From the NCBI GenBank assembly GCA_903819975.1, contig CAIJFI010000008.1:1-64000 (forward strand): DNA of 64,000 bases. The letters are read 5' to 3'. The stretch is from an uncultured Bacteroidota bacterium (lineage in GTDB: Bacteria; Bacteroidota; Bacteroidia; Chitinophagales; Chitinophagaceae). Positions 63,461 to 64,000 of the stretch are shown here, piece by piece. The position numbers and the translations under genes were made by a program. Below the pieces are notes generated by a model, which worked only from the letters and a program-made list of their open reading frames with translations, was not told the DNA's origin and searched no databases. Each line of letters begins with the position of its first letter. Position 1 is the first letter of the stretch.

Positions 63461-63492
63461 AAAATCCCGATGCTTTTTGCTATCGGGATTTT
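63461..63492. terminator. Bidirectional terminator at the end of the sugar cluster
   Basis: AAAATCCCGAT and ATCGGGATTTT arms (11 bp) around a short loop, then TTTG. It separates the cluster from the convergent aminotransferase. Confidence 0.85.
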
Positions 63493-63530
63493 TGTTTGTA
63501 ATAATGATTTATAAAGTTTTTGTGAAACTA

Positions 63531-64000
63531 TTATTTTATCACTTCAATAAGGTCGGTTGTTTTAATAATTGTAGTTAGGGCATTGTGTAATGCTTCTAAA
63601 TCTTGTATACTGTTAAAGGCATTAATAGAGTAGCGCATGTAAATATCATCCCCTTGACGCATGATAGGAATTTCGATATTAAATTCTTTGAATAATTTCC
63701 TTTGTAAAATTTCGGGTTCTTTTGTTTTAATAGGAATACTTATCATTTGCCCAATCCATTCATTGGTTAAAGGACTTATAGGTTTACTTCCTAATAGCTC
63801 GTAAAACAATGGCGCATTGGCTAATACCATTTCATGACATTTTTTTGAAACTTCAGGCCATTTATGATCATTCATAAATATAATACTCATGGTTACAGCT
63901 AAAAATGCAGAGAAGTCCCTAGTACCAATCATTTGATGATAGTCCAAAAATGTAGAGTTAGAGGGTTTTGCTGCTTTGTACCCCCAGCTTACCACTAAGG
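63531..64000 (-). CDS. Class V aminotransferase-like protein, C-terminal part
   Basis: The frame is open to the right edge (the codon 63998-63996 is Leu), so the N-terminal part with the pyridoxal phosphate Lys is outside. The visible 155 or so residues begin LVVSWGYKA and include the class V motif YHQMIGTRDFSAFLAV (as in isopenicillin N epimerase-like enzymes and cysteine desulfurase relatives) and the C-terminal IRYSINAFNSIQDLEAL-type end. Substrate unknown. Confidence 0.85.
   Translation of the reverse strand, partial: LVVSWGYKAAKPSNSTFLDYHQMIGTRDFSAFLAVTMSIIFMNDHKWPEVSKKCHEMVLANAPLFYELLGSKPISPLTNEWIGQMISIPIKTKEPEILQRKLFKEFNIEIPIMRQGDDIYMRYSINAFNSIQDLEALHNALTTIIKTTDLIEVIK

Overview
The window looks like a chromosomal segment of a Bacteroidota bacterium, probably in or near the family Chitinophagaceae (family level is inference). 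Supporting signs are low G+C, the -7 promoter box TAnnTTTG in front of many genes with no regular Shine-Dalgarno sequence, a GldC protein, a type IX secretion (T9SS) sorting domain, the order nadK-porG-uppS-bamA-skp-skp, and an IPExxxVDY-type protein.

Layout. (1) 1-6.7 kb is an accessory island: a partial exported protein, a hypothetical gene, a compact three-gene set (zinc ribbon, small membrane protein, excisionase-like HTH), a PIN-GNAT-PUA-like fusion next to an ASCH protein, a decayed fragment resembling a Pycsar-type membrane effector, a lipoprotein and a small membrane protein. It ends at a minus-strand tRNA-like RNA (6702-6865) with an unusually long insert and a strong terminator. (2) 7.0-10.4 kb: an Lrp regulator and a Tat-exported molybdenum hydroxylase lacking an FAD subunit. 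(3) 10.5-22.3 kb: acyl-CoA dehydrogenase with MarR regulator, glycosyltransferase, an orphan KorB, an atypical LuxR-type regulator, a YrdC/YciO protein, RNase HII, heme A synthase, PdxH, a lone transketolase C-terminal half, a lone CarB N-terminal half and Bcp. (4) 22.4-28.7 kb: a membrane-bound AraC regulator followed by a surface operon (barrel protein, lipoprotein, T9SS-sorted protein, 1133-residue YadA-head-like adhesin). (5) 28.7-44.7 kb: FeoB, M28 peptidase, SelD, BirA, RsfS-FtsH-LUD, LpxH, MscS, a MerR-type regulator, a glycosyltransferase-like protein, GldC, YqeY, CvpA, a hydrolase and a CBS protein. (6) 44.7-54.5 kb: envelope biogenesis (two Omp85-type proteins, NadK, PorG, UppS, BamA, two Skp), MurI, and rpmH-rnpA-yidD. 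(7) 54.6-64 kb: SOD, TadA and a divergent cluster (DUF1080 hydrolase, cytochrome c, two xylose-isomerase-like proteins and a third TIM barrel, Gfo/Idh/MocA oxidoreductase, GMC oxidoreductase with its small subunit) that fits periplasmic 3-keto-glycoside metabolism; the window ends in a partial class V aminotransferase.

How parts work together. The 55.8-63.4 kb cluster reads as an oxidise, cleave and isomerise route: a GMC dehydrogenase with small subunit passes electrons to cytochrome c, DUF1080 cleaves the 3-keto glycoside, and Gfo/Idh and TIM-barrel enzymes process the products. The 44.7-52.6 kb block joins outer-membrane protein assembly (BamA, Skp), T9SS (PorG) and the undecaprenyl carrier (UppS). 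The surface operon at 22.4-28.7 kb has its own sensor-like regulator and a perfect 20-bp palindrome just before its first structural gene. The most unusual items are the tRNA-like RNA, the PIN-GNAT fusion with ASCH partner, the adhesin operon, and several enzymes present only as one half or one subunit (CarB, transketolase, KorB, molybdenum hydroxylase).
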